A stretch of 61,031 nucleotides of DNA, taken from NCBI GenBank assembly GCA_024278955.1, contig JAJRSE010000008.1, positions 1 to 61,031 on the forward strand. The letters run 5' to 3'. The DNA comes from Planctomycetota bacterium (GTDB lineage Bacteria > Planctomycetota > Planctomycetia > Pirellulales > Lacipirellulaceae). This document shows positions 7,472-15,555 of the stretch, in pieces. Below the pieces are notes generated by a model. That model was not told the DNA's origin and made no database searches. It saw nothing but the letters and a program-made list of their open reading frames with translations. Both the position numbers and the translations under genes were made by a program. Each line of letters starts with the position of its first letter. Within the stretch, counting starts at the first letter, position 1.

Positions 7472-8170
7472 TCATTCATAACACCGGATGTAGTCCAGTT
7501 TATCAGGAAAGGTATAAATGCCGTTCAACTGAATCCAGTAACCGTTTCGACCGTCATCCGCTTTAAACTCGCGGCTCAAACCGATTCGCAGATACAACTC
7601 TTCTTGGCGTTGAATAAACTGGTTGATCTTCGCAAATTCGCGTGAGTCATCCTTGTGCTGTATCGCGTAATCGTAGAATCCTCGATCTGTGACGCTAACA
7701 AATGACAATTCGACACCGCCCCCATCCGAAAGATGAGCTTTCATCTGACTGCGGTTGAATTGATTTTGGACCACGGAAAACGTCGATGGACTGACCTTGA
7801 TAGTGATTAACGAACGGATTGGAAGGTTTTCTGCTGGGAGGCATTTGTCCTTGCTTCGGACTTCCACACCAAACCCTTCGGACATGCTCTCGTACAATGT
7901 TTTCTCCAGGGCGGATCGAAATTCGGCTTTCGAGCACGCGCCCTTGAATGTCAACTTGCTATAGTTGGCATCCTCTAGGTGAGGTGCCGGATTATTCCTG
8001 AGTGTGAATTTGCCTTCGAGAATTCCGCCAGGATGAATATCCAATTCGCGACACTTGTCGGCGGAAAGATACGGCATGGGACGAATGACCGTTCCATCCT
8101 TCGCGACACCCGCCGTGCAAACTTTGTCCTGGTTCTTGAATCGGGTCAGGTCGGTAATGATGATTTTCAT
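7472..8170 (-). CDS. Dual OB-fold (DuOB-like) protein
   Basis: 232 aa starting MKIIITDLTRFKNQDKVCTAG. The N-terminus, followed by IRPMPYLSADKC (about 30-41), matches proteins annotated as dual OB-domain-containing. These contain two predicted nucleic-acid-binding barrels and are repeatedly found beside DUF488 genes. The open frame runs to 8296, but ATG 8170 has GAGGT about 9 bases upstream and a clean family start. First gene of the DuOB-DUF488-DUF488 unit. An inverted repeat (8253-8264 / 8300-8311) lies 83-141 bases upstream. Biochemical activity is unknown; substrate recognition for the DUF488 partners is inference. Confidence 0.72.
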   Translation of the reverse strand: MKIIITDLTRFKNQDKVCTAGVAKDGTVIRPMPYLSADKCRELDIHPGGILEGKFTLRNNPAPHLEDANYSKLTFKGACSKAEFRSALEKTLYESMSEGFGVEVRSKDKCLPAENLPIRSLITIKVSPSTFSVVQNQFNRSQMKAHLSDGGGVELSFVSVTDRGFYDYAIQHKDDSREFAKINQFIQRQEELYLRIGLSREFKADDGRNGYWIQLNGIYTFPDKLDYIRCYE

Positions 8171-8252
8171 CGTGTGGGACCTCGCTATTGTGTGTTCAAG
8201 TAAGCCGCTAGTGCGGCAGGGTTCCATGGGACAATTTATCTCATAGTGTGAA

Positions 8253-8311
8253 TTCCTTTCACAACTCCGAGGTTCGAAATTGGTGTTTCCAAGCACGTTT
8301 TGTGAAAGGAA
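8253..8311. promoter_or_regulatory. 12-bp inverted repeat upstream of the DuOB operon
   Basis: Perfect arms TTCCTTTCACAA (8253-8264) and TTGTGAAAGGAA (8300-8311) separated by 35 bases, upstream of the minus-strand operon starting at 8170. It may be an operator pair or the ends of a small element; the sequence alone cannot decide. Confidence 0.35.
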
Positions 8312-9028
8312 CCAATTATGACCACGCTACGAGAGAAGATGCCCCACGACCTTTAATTGTGCGGCCTGAGCGAGCGGACGCAAGAGGCGTTTTTCTGGGC
8401 GGTACGGCAATTGGCCGATTTCTACCGCACATTGCCCGTAAGCTAAGCGACTTTAATCGTCCGTGATCGGTTGGATCGAGCCTCGCGTCAAAATGATACA
8501 GAATCCCTCTGTAGCGGAGGGACGGTGAGGAACACAATATTTCAAGACTGCCTGTGGGCACCAGTCGGGCTTCGGTGCGCGCCTCGACCACTCCTGTTTA
8601 TTACATTCCGTTGTGAATTTGCACGCTCAGGACGAACCGTCATGGGAGGCATAGGTTCAACCCCAAATCTGCGTTAGCTATCTTGACCTCTGCGAGTTTC
8701 GAAGATTACTTCGAGACAGAAGTTGCATCCAACTTCATGCAATTGCTGGTTCCGCTAACTTGCATCAGTCTTCCCCCCCCCCCCCTTTTTTTTCGCCTGC
8801 AATTGAGTAGATTTCCGCGAGACGAAGCTGCACACATCACCATCTGCTGCGTGGGGCGTCGTTAATAGCGGTTAACGCGAGTGAAATTGCCCCCTGACAA
8901 TCCTGTTTATCGGTGGCTAATTTTAATTCGACCGAGATCCCTCGATTCTGGCTCTCAAATCCATTTGAGAATTGGGGGTGCTCAATCAGCAAGAATCGTC
9001 CGTCTGCAAACGGGTTACGACAATTCCT

Positions 9029-9062
9029 GTGAGAGCTTACGTACCTTTATGCAGAGATATCC
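9029..9062. repeat. Dispersed short repeat, inverted copy of 4978-5013
   Basis: Reads GTGAGAGCTTACGTACCTTT and onward, complementary to the 3' end region of the metallopeptidase-like gene. The pair brackets the cold-shock and DUF488 genes. Confidence 0.6.
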
Positions 9063-9100
9063 AACTTCCGTCAGTCCGGCTTTGATTACCTTTTTTTAGA

Positions 9101-9580
9101 TCACCTTTTCTTAAGGCATCGTGTGAGTGTTCGGTCCAATAGATTGGCGAACGTTTGAATGTCCTTCTGGGTAAGCGGACTGGGGCCACGGGTATCCACA
9201 CCTGCCGAGCGAAATTGCTCCATCAAGTCGCGCGACGCTAGCCGGTCGTGCACGCTGTTGTCGTCGAATAGCTCGCCGCGAACGCCGATGGCAATGGCTG
9301 ATTTTTCTACGACTCGAGCAGCAAGTGGAATGTCGCCGGTGATCACAACATCCCCTGGTGTAAGCATCTCGACGATTTTGTCGTCAGCAACATCCGCACC
9401 CTCGGGGACGGTAATCAATCGGATTAATCCAGAGGACGGAACTTGCATCGACTGATTGGCTACTAGCGTCAGCTCCACATGCAGTCGGCGGGCCGTTCGA
9501 TAGAGAATCTCCTTAATCGGAGCAGGGCAAGCATCGGCATCGACCCAGATTTGAAACGGATTATTCGCAACGGTGTTCAT
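9101..9580 (-). CDS. yaiI: UPF0178 (YaiI/YqxD, DUF188) family protein
   Basis: 159 aa starting MNTVANNPFQIWVDADACP. IWVDADACPAPIKE near the N-terminus, ANQSM, PEGADVADDKI (about residues 60-70) and GDVVITGDIPLAARVV (about 77-92) with the acidic residues of a PIN-like/NYN-type fold identify the UPF0178 family. Its length is typical. The frame also offers a TTG start 18 bases upstream, but ATG 9580 is preferred. Proteins of this family are of unverified function; the conserved Asp residues suggest a metal-dependent nuclease. The gene is immediately downstream, on the same strand, of the tex relic. Confidence 0.93.
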   Translation of the reverse strand: MNTVANNPFQIWVDADACPAPIKEILYRTARRLHVELTLVANQSMQVPSSGLIRLITVPEGADVADDKIVEMLTPGDVVITGDIPLAARVVEKSAIAIGVRGELFDDNSVHDRLASRDLMEQFRSAGVDTRGPSPLTQKDIQTFANLLDRTLTRCLKKR

Positions 9581-9594
9581 AAGACCAATACTTA

Positions 9595-9792
9595 TCAAAA
9601 CTGCCGTGTCAGGGAAATGCGTTTTCTGGGAATGTCGATTTCCAGTACTTTGACTCGGACCACATCGCCAACTGCAACGATCTCGTTCGGGTCACTCACG
9701 AATTCGTCAGACAGCTGGGAAATGTGAATTAACGCATCCTGGTGCACACCGATGTCCGTAAAGGCGCCAAAATGAGTCAGTAGGATAGTTGG
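9595..9792 (-). pseudogene. tex: C-terminal S1-domain relic of tex
   Basis: About 65 codons ending in TAA at 9595 encode [20 protein letters not shown], then [29 protein letters not shown]. This matches the S1 RNA-binding domain that ends the roughly 770-aa Tex transcription accessory protein. Everything N-terminal to it is missing: upstream the frame runs into repeat DNA (9793 onward) with no similarity. The relic has no start codon or ribosome binding site of its own, so it is interpreted as a remnant left after a deletion or repeat insertion. An intact tex may exist elsewhere in the genome. Confidence 0.8.
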
Positions 9793-10592
9793 TTCTGTCG
9801 GCGATTGGTGTGTTTTACTTAAAGTCTTTCTACCGACAGGTTCACCCATCGTGAGTAAGATTGCACGTAAAGATGGGTGCAAGCACACCATCCTACGTTC
9901 AGATAGTCGGGTTTCACTCCGTGAAACCAAATTCGATTCACGGAGTGAATCGCGACATTGTTTGATGACTCCCACCAAAAAAAATCGCAGTGCCCGCCGT
10001 GTCGTCGTGATCCCCTCTTCCTCTATTCCGCCCCGGCTAAAAATAACCTTCGCATTGGCCATCCCAAAATGCGATAATCCCCAAAGCAAACATTCTGAAA
10101 ATAGCAAACCCCAGCAGAAAGGGTTTTACCGCAGAGATCGCTGAGCAGCGCAGAGAAACTACCCAACATCAACTCTGCGCACTCGGCGATCTCCGCGGTC
10201 AATCTCCCCCCGAACAACCAAATAATATTGTCCCAAAAGAGGAACCGAAGAATCCTAAATCGGGCCTATTTTGTCCCGGTCACCATGCAGAAACCCCTAC
10301 GATTTTCGGTCCAATCAAACTTCCCAAGGGACAAAACCACCGAATAATGTCCCAAAACATGGGACCCCTACAAACGGGACAAAACCCCAACAGAGGGGGC
10401 GGACAACCCGCAACTAACGCCTCCTGAAACACGAAGCAAGCTCTTTGAAAACTTGAACAAACTCACCGCCCGCAGCTACTTTTGAGAACTTCTCGTAAAA
10501 GGAATAGCAGGCTGGCTCTGCCTAGTCATACGCATTTTGCCCAAACGACCGCAGCATACGGCATAAATCGCTTTTTTTGAGGGTTTCGTTGC
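9793..10592. other. Repeat-rich intergenic region upstream of csrA
   Basis: No gene is supported. It holds a stem-loop at about 9845-9882 (CACCCATC / GATGGGTG), the first copy of a roughly 490-bp inverted repeat (9900-10390), and about 200 bases of unassigned sequence before the csrA promoter. Confidence 0.5.
9900..10390 (-). repeat. Roughly 490-bp dispersed repeat, copy 1 (inverted relative to copy 2)
   Basis: Read on the minus strand it matches 14839-15322 over most of its length. Both copies share GGGGTTTTGTCCC at the start, AGGGGTCCCATGTTTTGGGA, GGGACAATATTATT, AATGCGAAGGTTATTTTT, GGGCGGAATAGA and the terminal palindrome GTTTCACTCCGTGAAAC. Similarity is interrupted by small indels and a relocated GATTCACTCCGTGAATC palindrome. 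It has no convincing ORF. The AACGCAGAG/CGCAGAG stretch resembles intergenic repeats common in planctomycetes. Confidence 0.85.
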
Positions 10593-10621
10593 TTGCAATT
10601 GGCCTACGGCACCACTAATGT
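10593..10621 (+). promoter_or_regulatory. Candidate csrA promoter
   Basis: TTGCAA at 10593-10598 and TAATGT at 10616-10621 with a 17-base spacer, about 120 bases before the csrA start, leaving a long leader. A leader containing AAAGGAC and CAGGGAGG could allow CsrA-type autoregulation by GGA motifs; this is inference. Confidence 0.35.
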
Positions 10622-10742
10622 TAGGTACGTAGATCCTCTAAGCAGTGACCGAAGTTGCAGCCCAAAGGACAGTCAGGGAGGTTTCTGTCTCTGCCAGCGA
10701 AATTGCGTTTTTCCTGAGGCCGAGGGAAAGGGAGTTCTCGAA

Positions 10743-10961
10743 GTGTTGGTTGTGTCTCGAAAAATTGGGCAACGAATTCACATCGGTGACCAGATTACTA
10801 TCACGGTTGTGAAAGTTGGCAGCGGAGGCGTACGCCTTGGCATCGAAGCTCCTCCAGAGATGTCGGTGATTCGCGAAGAGCTCGCCGAGAAGCTTCGAGA
10901 AGCAGAGCAACGAATCCTCGAACTTGCCAAGCAGTCTCCGGTTGAAACCGACTCGCCTTGA
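10743..10961 (+). CDS. csrA: Carbon storage regulator CsrA
   Basis: 72-aa RNA-binding post-transcriptional regulator that dimerises and binds GGA motifs in mRNA leaders. The conserved start LVVSRKIGQRIHIGD and the core IEAPPEMSVIREEL (about residues 38-51) are diagnostic. The start is GTG at 10743, placing SRKIGQ at residues 5-10 as in the family, with AAGGGAG about 8 bases upstream. The longer open frame to 10593 has no family match. It is convergent with ftsQ, and a hairpin overlaps the intervening 16 bases. Confidence 0.95.
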   Translation: MLVVSRKIGQRIHIGDQITITVVKVGSGGVRLGIEAPPEMSVIREELAEKLREAEQRILELAKQSPVETDSP

Positions 10962-10966
10962 ACTCG

Positions 10967-10989
10967 CTTGTGAAATTTCACTTCACAAG
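10967..10989. terminator. Hairpin between convergent csrA and ftsQ
   Basis: Perfect arms CTTGTGAA (10967-10974) and TTCACAAG (10982-10989), 7-base loop. It lies 5 bases after the csrA stop and includes the ftsQ stop codon, so each gene would use it as a terminator-like structure. No T-run is present. Confidence 0.5.
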
Positions 10990-11922
10990 TGGAACAGGCT
11001 CGCCGGCACTGGGCGTTTTTTGAACCGTACGTGGCGTAATCGCCAAGCCATGGCGTACATCGACCACTGCCGGCCCACGTACCGAGTCGAGCGGTCCGTG
11101 CAGGTTGGCACATTGTTGCAAGCGTTGAAGCTTCGTCTCAAAATCGTCCTCACCCGGCGGCGCGTTGCTTGGGGCTGCTCCCCACTCAATTCGTGTCCCA
11201 CCTTGTGTGATAAGGTTAAACACAAAGTACCGATGTTGGTCTTGGATCTCCGCACGAGCCGACGGCAGGATGTCCACCAGATGCAAAGCTTCCCAAGTGC
11301 CAGAAAGTAGCTCAGCCAGTTCGGTCGCACCGATAACCCGAGGGTCGGCCCACTGCTGGCCTTCCGGTGGGTGACCAACTATCCCGCCAATGCGAGGCAG
11401 ATAACGCTTGAAAATATCAGGGACATCTTTCGGCAGCTGAACCCCGTGCCGATCGACGGGGACGAGTTGCACTCCTGCCGCACTGGCCAGTTCCACCACC
11501 GCGACAGGGCGGCGAAAGGTTAAATCGACGTAGACCGCCGGCGGATAGCTCTTGGTGATCTTGTCGACGGACTCGACCCAGGGGTGCAGTGCAAAGGCAT
11601 CTTCAACCACGCTGGCGAACGCCTCGTCGAGCACCGACAGCTGACGATCAAGACCCGAGTTGCGTACAACCTCCATCCGGACATCGGCCTTAATCCATTC
11701 CGGCAAGGTCGAAATTGCGATTCCTTCGGCTTGGAGTAGGTAGCGGTCGCGATGGATAATCGAAGGGGCCACCTGCTGCCAAACGGTTTACATTCCCCAA
11801 CCCAGCAGGGCAACGACGACCAAGGCGAGCAGCACTCGGCCACGTAACCAAAACAGCCCTTTAGCTCGCGGTTGCAAGCCGGAAGGCGATGCCGATTTTC
11901 GCTTTTTCCTTATCGTAGCCAT
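10978..11922 (-). pseudogene. ftsQ: FtsQ-like division protein interrupted by in-frame TAA
   Basis: FtsQ/DivIB is a bitopic membrane protein of the divisome. ATG 11922 has a near-perfect AAGGAGGTG ribosome binding site with 6-base spacing, 41 bases after murB, as expected in a dcw cluster. It encodes a basic N-terminus (MATIRKKRKS), then a transmembrane helix VLLALVVVALLGWGM (about residues 30-44). Codon 45 is TAA (11788-11790), and the same frame resumes TVWQQVAPSI and continues about 270 codons, including the SYPPAVYVDLTFRRPVAVVE segment typical of the POTRA/beta region. Downstream GTG 11772 has no matching ribosome binding site and would lack the anchor. This is either a nonsense mutation or a sequence error replacing a Tyr codon. 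Confidence 0.8.
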
Positions 11923-11963
11923 GGCAACACCTCCTTGCGCCGCGAAAAGCTAATTGGCGAACT

Positions 11964-12848
11964 TCACCAGATTTCAAGTTCGGTTTCTAGCTCGACGCCT
12001 AACCTCTCAGCCACTCGACTTCGCACCATATCGATCAAACGAAGCACGTCCTGGCTCGTCGCCCCATCGTCGGCAACAATGAAATTTGCGTGACGCTGGC
12101 TCACTTCGACCGCCCCAACACGCGTGCCTTTGAGGCCGGCTTGGTCGATCAACATGCCGGCACTCATCCCGCGGGGGTTTTTGAACACGCTTGCAACATT
12201 TTGATGCGACAAGGGTTGCCCCGCTTTTTTGACGATCCACTGCTTCTGCATCCGTTTGGTCAATCGCTCAGGGTCGTCTTCTTCCAATTGAAATTCGGCA
12301 CTGAGAATCACCAACTCGTCGAGGCTGCTTTGGCGATAGGCGAAGACGAGGTCTTCGCGGTTGCGTTGCAATATCTCGCCGGTGCGAGTCATCACCGTTG
12401 CCCGACAAGCCCATTGGCCAATATCTCCACCCCGGCTGCCGGAGTTCCCGTGTAAGGCTCCACCGACGGTTCCGGGAATGCCAACCAAGGGCTCAAGCCC
12501 TGCGAGCCCCGAGCGAACGGTTTCGCTGATCGCATGGGCGAGCTTCGCTCCTCCACCAGCAATTAGCCTACCATCGCTGATTCGGATATCCGAAAAGCCT
12601 CTGCCAGCGAGGCTCACCACCATGCCAGGCACGCCGTCGTCGCGTATTAGCAGATTCGAGCCGCTGCCGAGCACGCGGATCGGGACCTCTTCATCGCAGC
12701 AGCGACGTACTAGGGCGGCTAGCTCGTCAACCGATTTGGGCTCTGCGTAGAAAGAGGCAACGCCGCCAAGCCGTAGCCAGGTGCGGTCGGCGAGGGGTTC
12801 ATCAAGCCGAACAATTTTCTCAAATCCACTAACTAGAGTCATCGCCAC
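11964..12848 (-). CDS. murB: UDP-N-acetylenolpyruvoylglucosamine reductase MurB
   Basis: 294-aa cytosolic FAD enzyme that reduces UDP-GlcNAc-enolpyruvate to UDP-MurNAc in peptidoglycan synthesis. FAD-binding features are GSGSNLLI (about residues 60-67) and GIPGTVGGAL (about 123-132). GMSAGMLIDQAGLKG (about 229-243) carries the catalytic Ser region, and the C-terminal ELEIW holds the conserved Glu. The start is GTG 12848 with GAGGA upstream; ATG two codons later is an alternative. ftsQ follows on the same strand. Presence of MurB supports a peptidoglycan-making planctomycete. Confidence 0.94.
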   Translation of the reverse strand: MAMTLVSGFEKIVRLDEPLADRTWLRLGGVASFYAEPKSVDELAALVRRCCDEEVPIRVLGSGSNLLIRDDGVPGMVVSLAGRGFSDIRISDGRLIAGGGAKLAHAISETVRSGLAGLEPLVGIPGTVGGALHGNSGSRGGDIGQWACRATVMTRTGEILQRNREDLVFAYRQSSLDELVILSAEFQLEEDDPERLTKRMQKQWIVKKAGQPLSHQNVASVFKNPRGMSAGMLIDQAGLKGTRVGAVEVSQRHANFIVADDGATSQDVLRLIDMVRSRVAERLGVELETELEIW

Positions 12849-13096
12849 ATTTTTCCTCGGAGAGCAAGCCCTATAGTGACCTGTTCGGCACGGGTCGTCA
12901 ATTCATAACGCTCATTATGGCCTCTTTTCCGGACAATCCGACCGTTCTCATGCACTGTAGAGCTTATCGGACCATGCGACGCGGCAAATCAACTTGTCGT
13001 CGGTCGAGCCGATCGTACAGTACTTGGCCCTAGGAAAATCGGGGAAATCGGGTTCAACTCTTTTTTTTCTCTCAAGCCAGCGGAAATTGTCGTCAA

Positions 13097-13579
13097 TCAG
13101 AGTACATCCAATTCGGTCAAAGTGCCCTGCTGGCGAAGGACCTCGTAACCAGCTATCGCCACCGAATTCGACAAATTTAGGCTACGGACGTCACTGCGGG
13201 TAGGTATCCTCAGACAGCGAGACTCCTGGGCAATCATTTCGGCAGGCAACCCTTTCGATTCGGAGCCAAAAACCAGCGTGTCTCCCTCGGCGAACGAAAC
13301 CTGGGCGTAGGAATGTGTCGCTTTTTTACTGAAATACCAGTGCCGTTCTTCTGGAAGCTGGGCAACGAGCGAAGCCCAGTCGTCGACGACTTCCCATTCG
13401 AGGTGCTGCCAGTAGTCGAGCCCTGCTCGTCGCAAGTGGTAGGCATCGATTCGAAACCCGAGCGGCCTCACAAGCCATAGCTTAGCTCCGATCGCAACAC
13501 AGGTACGTCCCACGCTGCCTGTGTTGTAGGGAATCTCGGGTTGATGAAGGACGACATGGAGCCGCGGCTTGTACTTCAT
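13097..13579 (-). CDS. trmL: tRNA (cytidine(34)-2'-O)-methyltransferase TrmL
   Basis: 160-aa SPOUT methyltransferase that 2'-O-methylates the wobble base of some leucine tRNAs. HVVLHQPEIPYNTGSVGRTC (about residues 8-27) is the signature N-terminus. LVFGSESKGLP (about 105-115) is motif 2, and RIPTRSDVRSLNLSNSVAIAGYE (split by the knot, about 127-149) is motif 3 of the SAM-binding knot. The frame runs up to 13702, but ATG 13579 fits the family length. It is divergent from the Gfo/Idh/MocA gene at 13735. Confidence 0.95.
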   Translation of the reverse strand: MKYKPRLHVVLHQPEIPYNTGSVGRTCVAIGAKLWLVRPLGFRIDAYHLRRAGLDYWQHLEWEVVDDWASLVAQLPEERHWYFSKKATHSYAQVSFAEGDTLVFGSESKGLPAEMIAQESRCLRIPTRSDVRSLNLSNSVAIAGYEVLRQQGTLTELDVL

Positions 13580-13734
13580 TGTGTCACTTTTTCCCTGCGA
13601 GATCTGAGCCGACAATTCAAAACATCGGCCCGACAACTCTTTAGTCTGGACCTCCGATCCCTTATGATACCAAGCTTGATTTCCGACGCCATCGAACAAC
13701 AAGCATTTTCACAAGCCCTCAGGAACCAAACACA

Positions 13735-14802
13735 ATGCCTATCGGATTTGCCATTCTCGGGACAGGAATGATTAGCCGCTTTCACGCACGGGCCATCGAG
13801 GATGTGCGCGGAGCCAAGCTGGTTGCTTGTTACAACCGAACTGCGAAAAGCGCCAAGAAATTTGCAAAGAGCGAAAATTGCACCGCTTATTCTGACCTCA
13901 AGACGCTGCTTGCTGATCCCCAGGTCGACGCCGTCACGATCGCGACGCCGAGCGGCGCCCATATGGAACCCGCCGTTGCAGCAGCTCGTGCGGGCAAGCA
14001 TGTGATAGTCGAAAAACCGTTGGAAATTTCTCTCAAGCGATGCGACAAAATTATTCGCGAATGCGAGAAGGCTGGGGTCAAGCTGGCGACGATCTTTCCT
14101 TCGCGTTTCCACGATTCGTCGATCAAAATGAAAAAGGCCATCGACGAAGGCCGCTTTGGTCGACTTACTCTGGGCGATGCCTACGTGAAATGGTTTCGTA
14201 CCCAGGAGTATTACGATAGCGGCGCGTGGCGAGGCACTTGGAATCTCGACGGCGGCGGAGCGCTGATGAACCAAGCAATTCATACGGTCGACTTGTTGAC
14301 TTGGCTGATGGGTCCTGTCGACGAGATCCAAGCTCAGATGGCGACGTTGGCTCACAAGCGGATCGAAGTCGAGGACGTTGCGACAGCAACGCTTAAGTTT
14401 GCCAACGGTGCGTTGGGCGTCATCGAAGCAACCACGGCTGCCTACCCTGGTTACCTCAAACGAATCGAACTGCACGGAAGCGAAGGAACCGCCGTGCTGG
14501 AGGAAGAGGACCTCAAGGCTTGGGATTTTGCCAAAAAGTCGCGTGGCGACGCGGCAATTCACAAAGCCATGCAAACCCAAAAGAGCAAAGGTGGCGGCGC
14601 GGCCGACCCGTCGGCGATTGGGCATCATGGGCATGCAATGCAAATTAAGGATTTCGTTCATGCGATTCGTACGGATGGAACTCCGGCAGTCGATGGCCCC
14701 GAAGGCCGCCGGGCGGTGGAAATTATTCTGGCGATCTATAAGTCGGCCCTTAGCGGACGCACCGTCAAGCTGCCGCTGAAGAGCGATCCGAAGTTGGGGT
14801 GA
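13735..14802 (+). CDS. Gfo/Idh/MocA family oxidoreductase
   Basis: 355-aa NAD(P)-dependent sugar-type dehydrogenase. A Rossmann start AILGTGMISRFHARA (about residues 6-20), TIATPSGAHMEPAVAAARAGKHV (about 68-90, split) and the catalytic-loop EKP at 93-95 are all present. GGGALMNQAIHTVDLL (about 176-191) contains the expected GG..x..H/D active-site region. No signal peptide, so cytoplasmic. The substrate cannot be told from sequence; planctomycetes have many paralogues that act on sugars or inositols. The second copy of the 490-bp repeat begins 37 bases after the stop. Confidence 0.9.
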   Translation: MPIGFAILGTGMISRFHARAIEDVRGAKLVACYNRTAKSAKKFAKSENCTAYSDLKTLLADPQVDAVTIATPSGAHMEPAVAAARAGKHVIVEKPLEISLKRCDKIIRECEKAGVKLATIFPSRFHDSSIKMKKAIDEGRFGRLTLGDAYVKWFRTQEYYDSGAWRGTWNLDGGGALMNQAIHTVDLLTWLMGPVDEIQAQMATLAHKRIEVEDVATATLKFANGALGVIEATTAAYPGYLKRIELHGSEGTAVLEEEDLKAWDFAKKSRGDAAIHKAMQTQKSKGGGAADPSAIGHHGHAMQIKDFVHAIRTDGTPAVDGPEGRRAVEIILAIYKSALSGRTVKLPLKSDPKLG

Positions 14803-15547
14803 CGAGTTGTGAGTTGTGAGTTGTTTGCTCCCCCCCGATTGGGGTTTTGTCCCATGAGTAGGGGTCCCATGTTTTGGGACATTATTCGGGTGTTTTGTCC
14901 CTTGGGGTTTTTGTTTGGATCGAGATTTGTAGGGGTTGCTGCATAGTGACGGGGACAAAATTGGTTGAATTTAGGACTTTTGGGCTCCTCGGGTTGGGAC
15001 AATATTATTGGCAATGCTTCAAGGAAATTTTTAACGCAGAGTTCGGAGAGGGCCGCAGAGCTGGTGTTGGGAATTTCTCTGCACAATGTCGAGATTCACT
15101 CCGTGAATCACAATCCGATGCGTGAGCGAGGATGAAGCGGGTACCCGGGGCATTCCTCACTTACGTGTCGGGTTGTGATTGGTGAGCAGCCGGTTTGCAG
15201 AGGAGATTATCGCATTTTGAGGAGGCCAATGCGAAGGTTATTTTTGGCCAGGGCGGAATAGATGAAGAGGGAACTACGACGGCACGGCGAATTTAGTTTC
15301 ACGGAGTGAAACCCGACTATCTGCGGGTGGCCCAGACAACGGGCTTCTCCAGAAGCCCTGCTCGGAGAGGATTGAGATGCTTGTGCCGTATCCGTTCACT
15401 GCGATGAAAGAAGAAAAAGGAAAAAGCCACAGATAAACACGGATAGACGCAGATGAGAAAGAAGTTTTTAGAGAAACTTCGATTATCGAAAGAGAAATAG
15501 AACGGAAAAACTCCGAACTCCTCCAAAAAATCGGTGTTTATCTGTGT
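14803..15547. other. Repeat island downstream of the oxidoreductase gene
   Basis: No gene. It begins with GAGTTGTGAGTTGTGAGTTG tandem 7-mers, continues through repeat copy 2, and ends in sequence of the type GCCACAGATAAACACGGATAG (15418 onward). An inverted counterpart TCGGTGTTTATCTGTGTTCA lies at about 15532-15551, making a long imperfect stem around 90 bases of interior. Confidence 0.55.
14839..15322 (+). repeat. Roughly 490-bp dispersed repeat, copy 2
   Basis: Inverted partner of 9900-10390; see that entry for the shared blocks. The two copies face each other across csrA, ftsQ, murB, trmL and the oxidoreductase gene (about 4.4 kb between inner ends). Confidence 0.85.
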
Positions 15548-15555
15548 TCATCGGT
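15418..15555. repeat. Imperfect long inverted repeat (CACAGATAAACACGG type)
   Basis: The left arm GCCACAGATAAACACGG and the right arm CGGTGTTTATCTGTG...CGGTGGC are complementary with few mismatches. The motif family is widespread between genes in planctomycetes (recalled, not searched). It lies at the 3' end of the RAYT relic. Confidence 0.55.

Larger units (their letters stand above)
8171..9100. other. 930-base intergenic region with repeats and homopolymer tract
   Basis: No gene is supported in either strand. Contents seen: a 12-bp inverted repeat (TTCCTTTCACAA at 8253-8264 and its complement at 8300-8311); a run of 13 C then 8 T at 8773-8793; a hairpin at 8953-8970 (TCTCAAAT-CC-ATTTGAGA); the phrase GGTGGCTAATTTT near 8913, which recurs at 15553; and the 33-base repeat at 9029-9062. 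It looks like decayed or repeat-derived DNA. Confidence 0.45.

Noticed and set aside
10393..10742. Riboswitch or structured leader before csrA
   Set aside because: The leader is long, but no known aptamer motif could be recognised; only GGA motifs are seen, too common to claim.
11788..11790. Recoding of the ftsQ stop (selenocysteine or pyrrolysine)
   Set aside because: The codon is TAA, not TGA or TAG, and no recoding structure is visible nearby.
13576..14958. 460-aa minus-strand ORF opposite the Gfo/Idh/MocA gene
   Set aside because: Shadow of a clear oxidoreductase gene, with Cys/Arg/His-rich composition and no domain.
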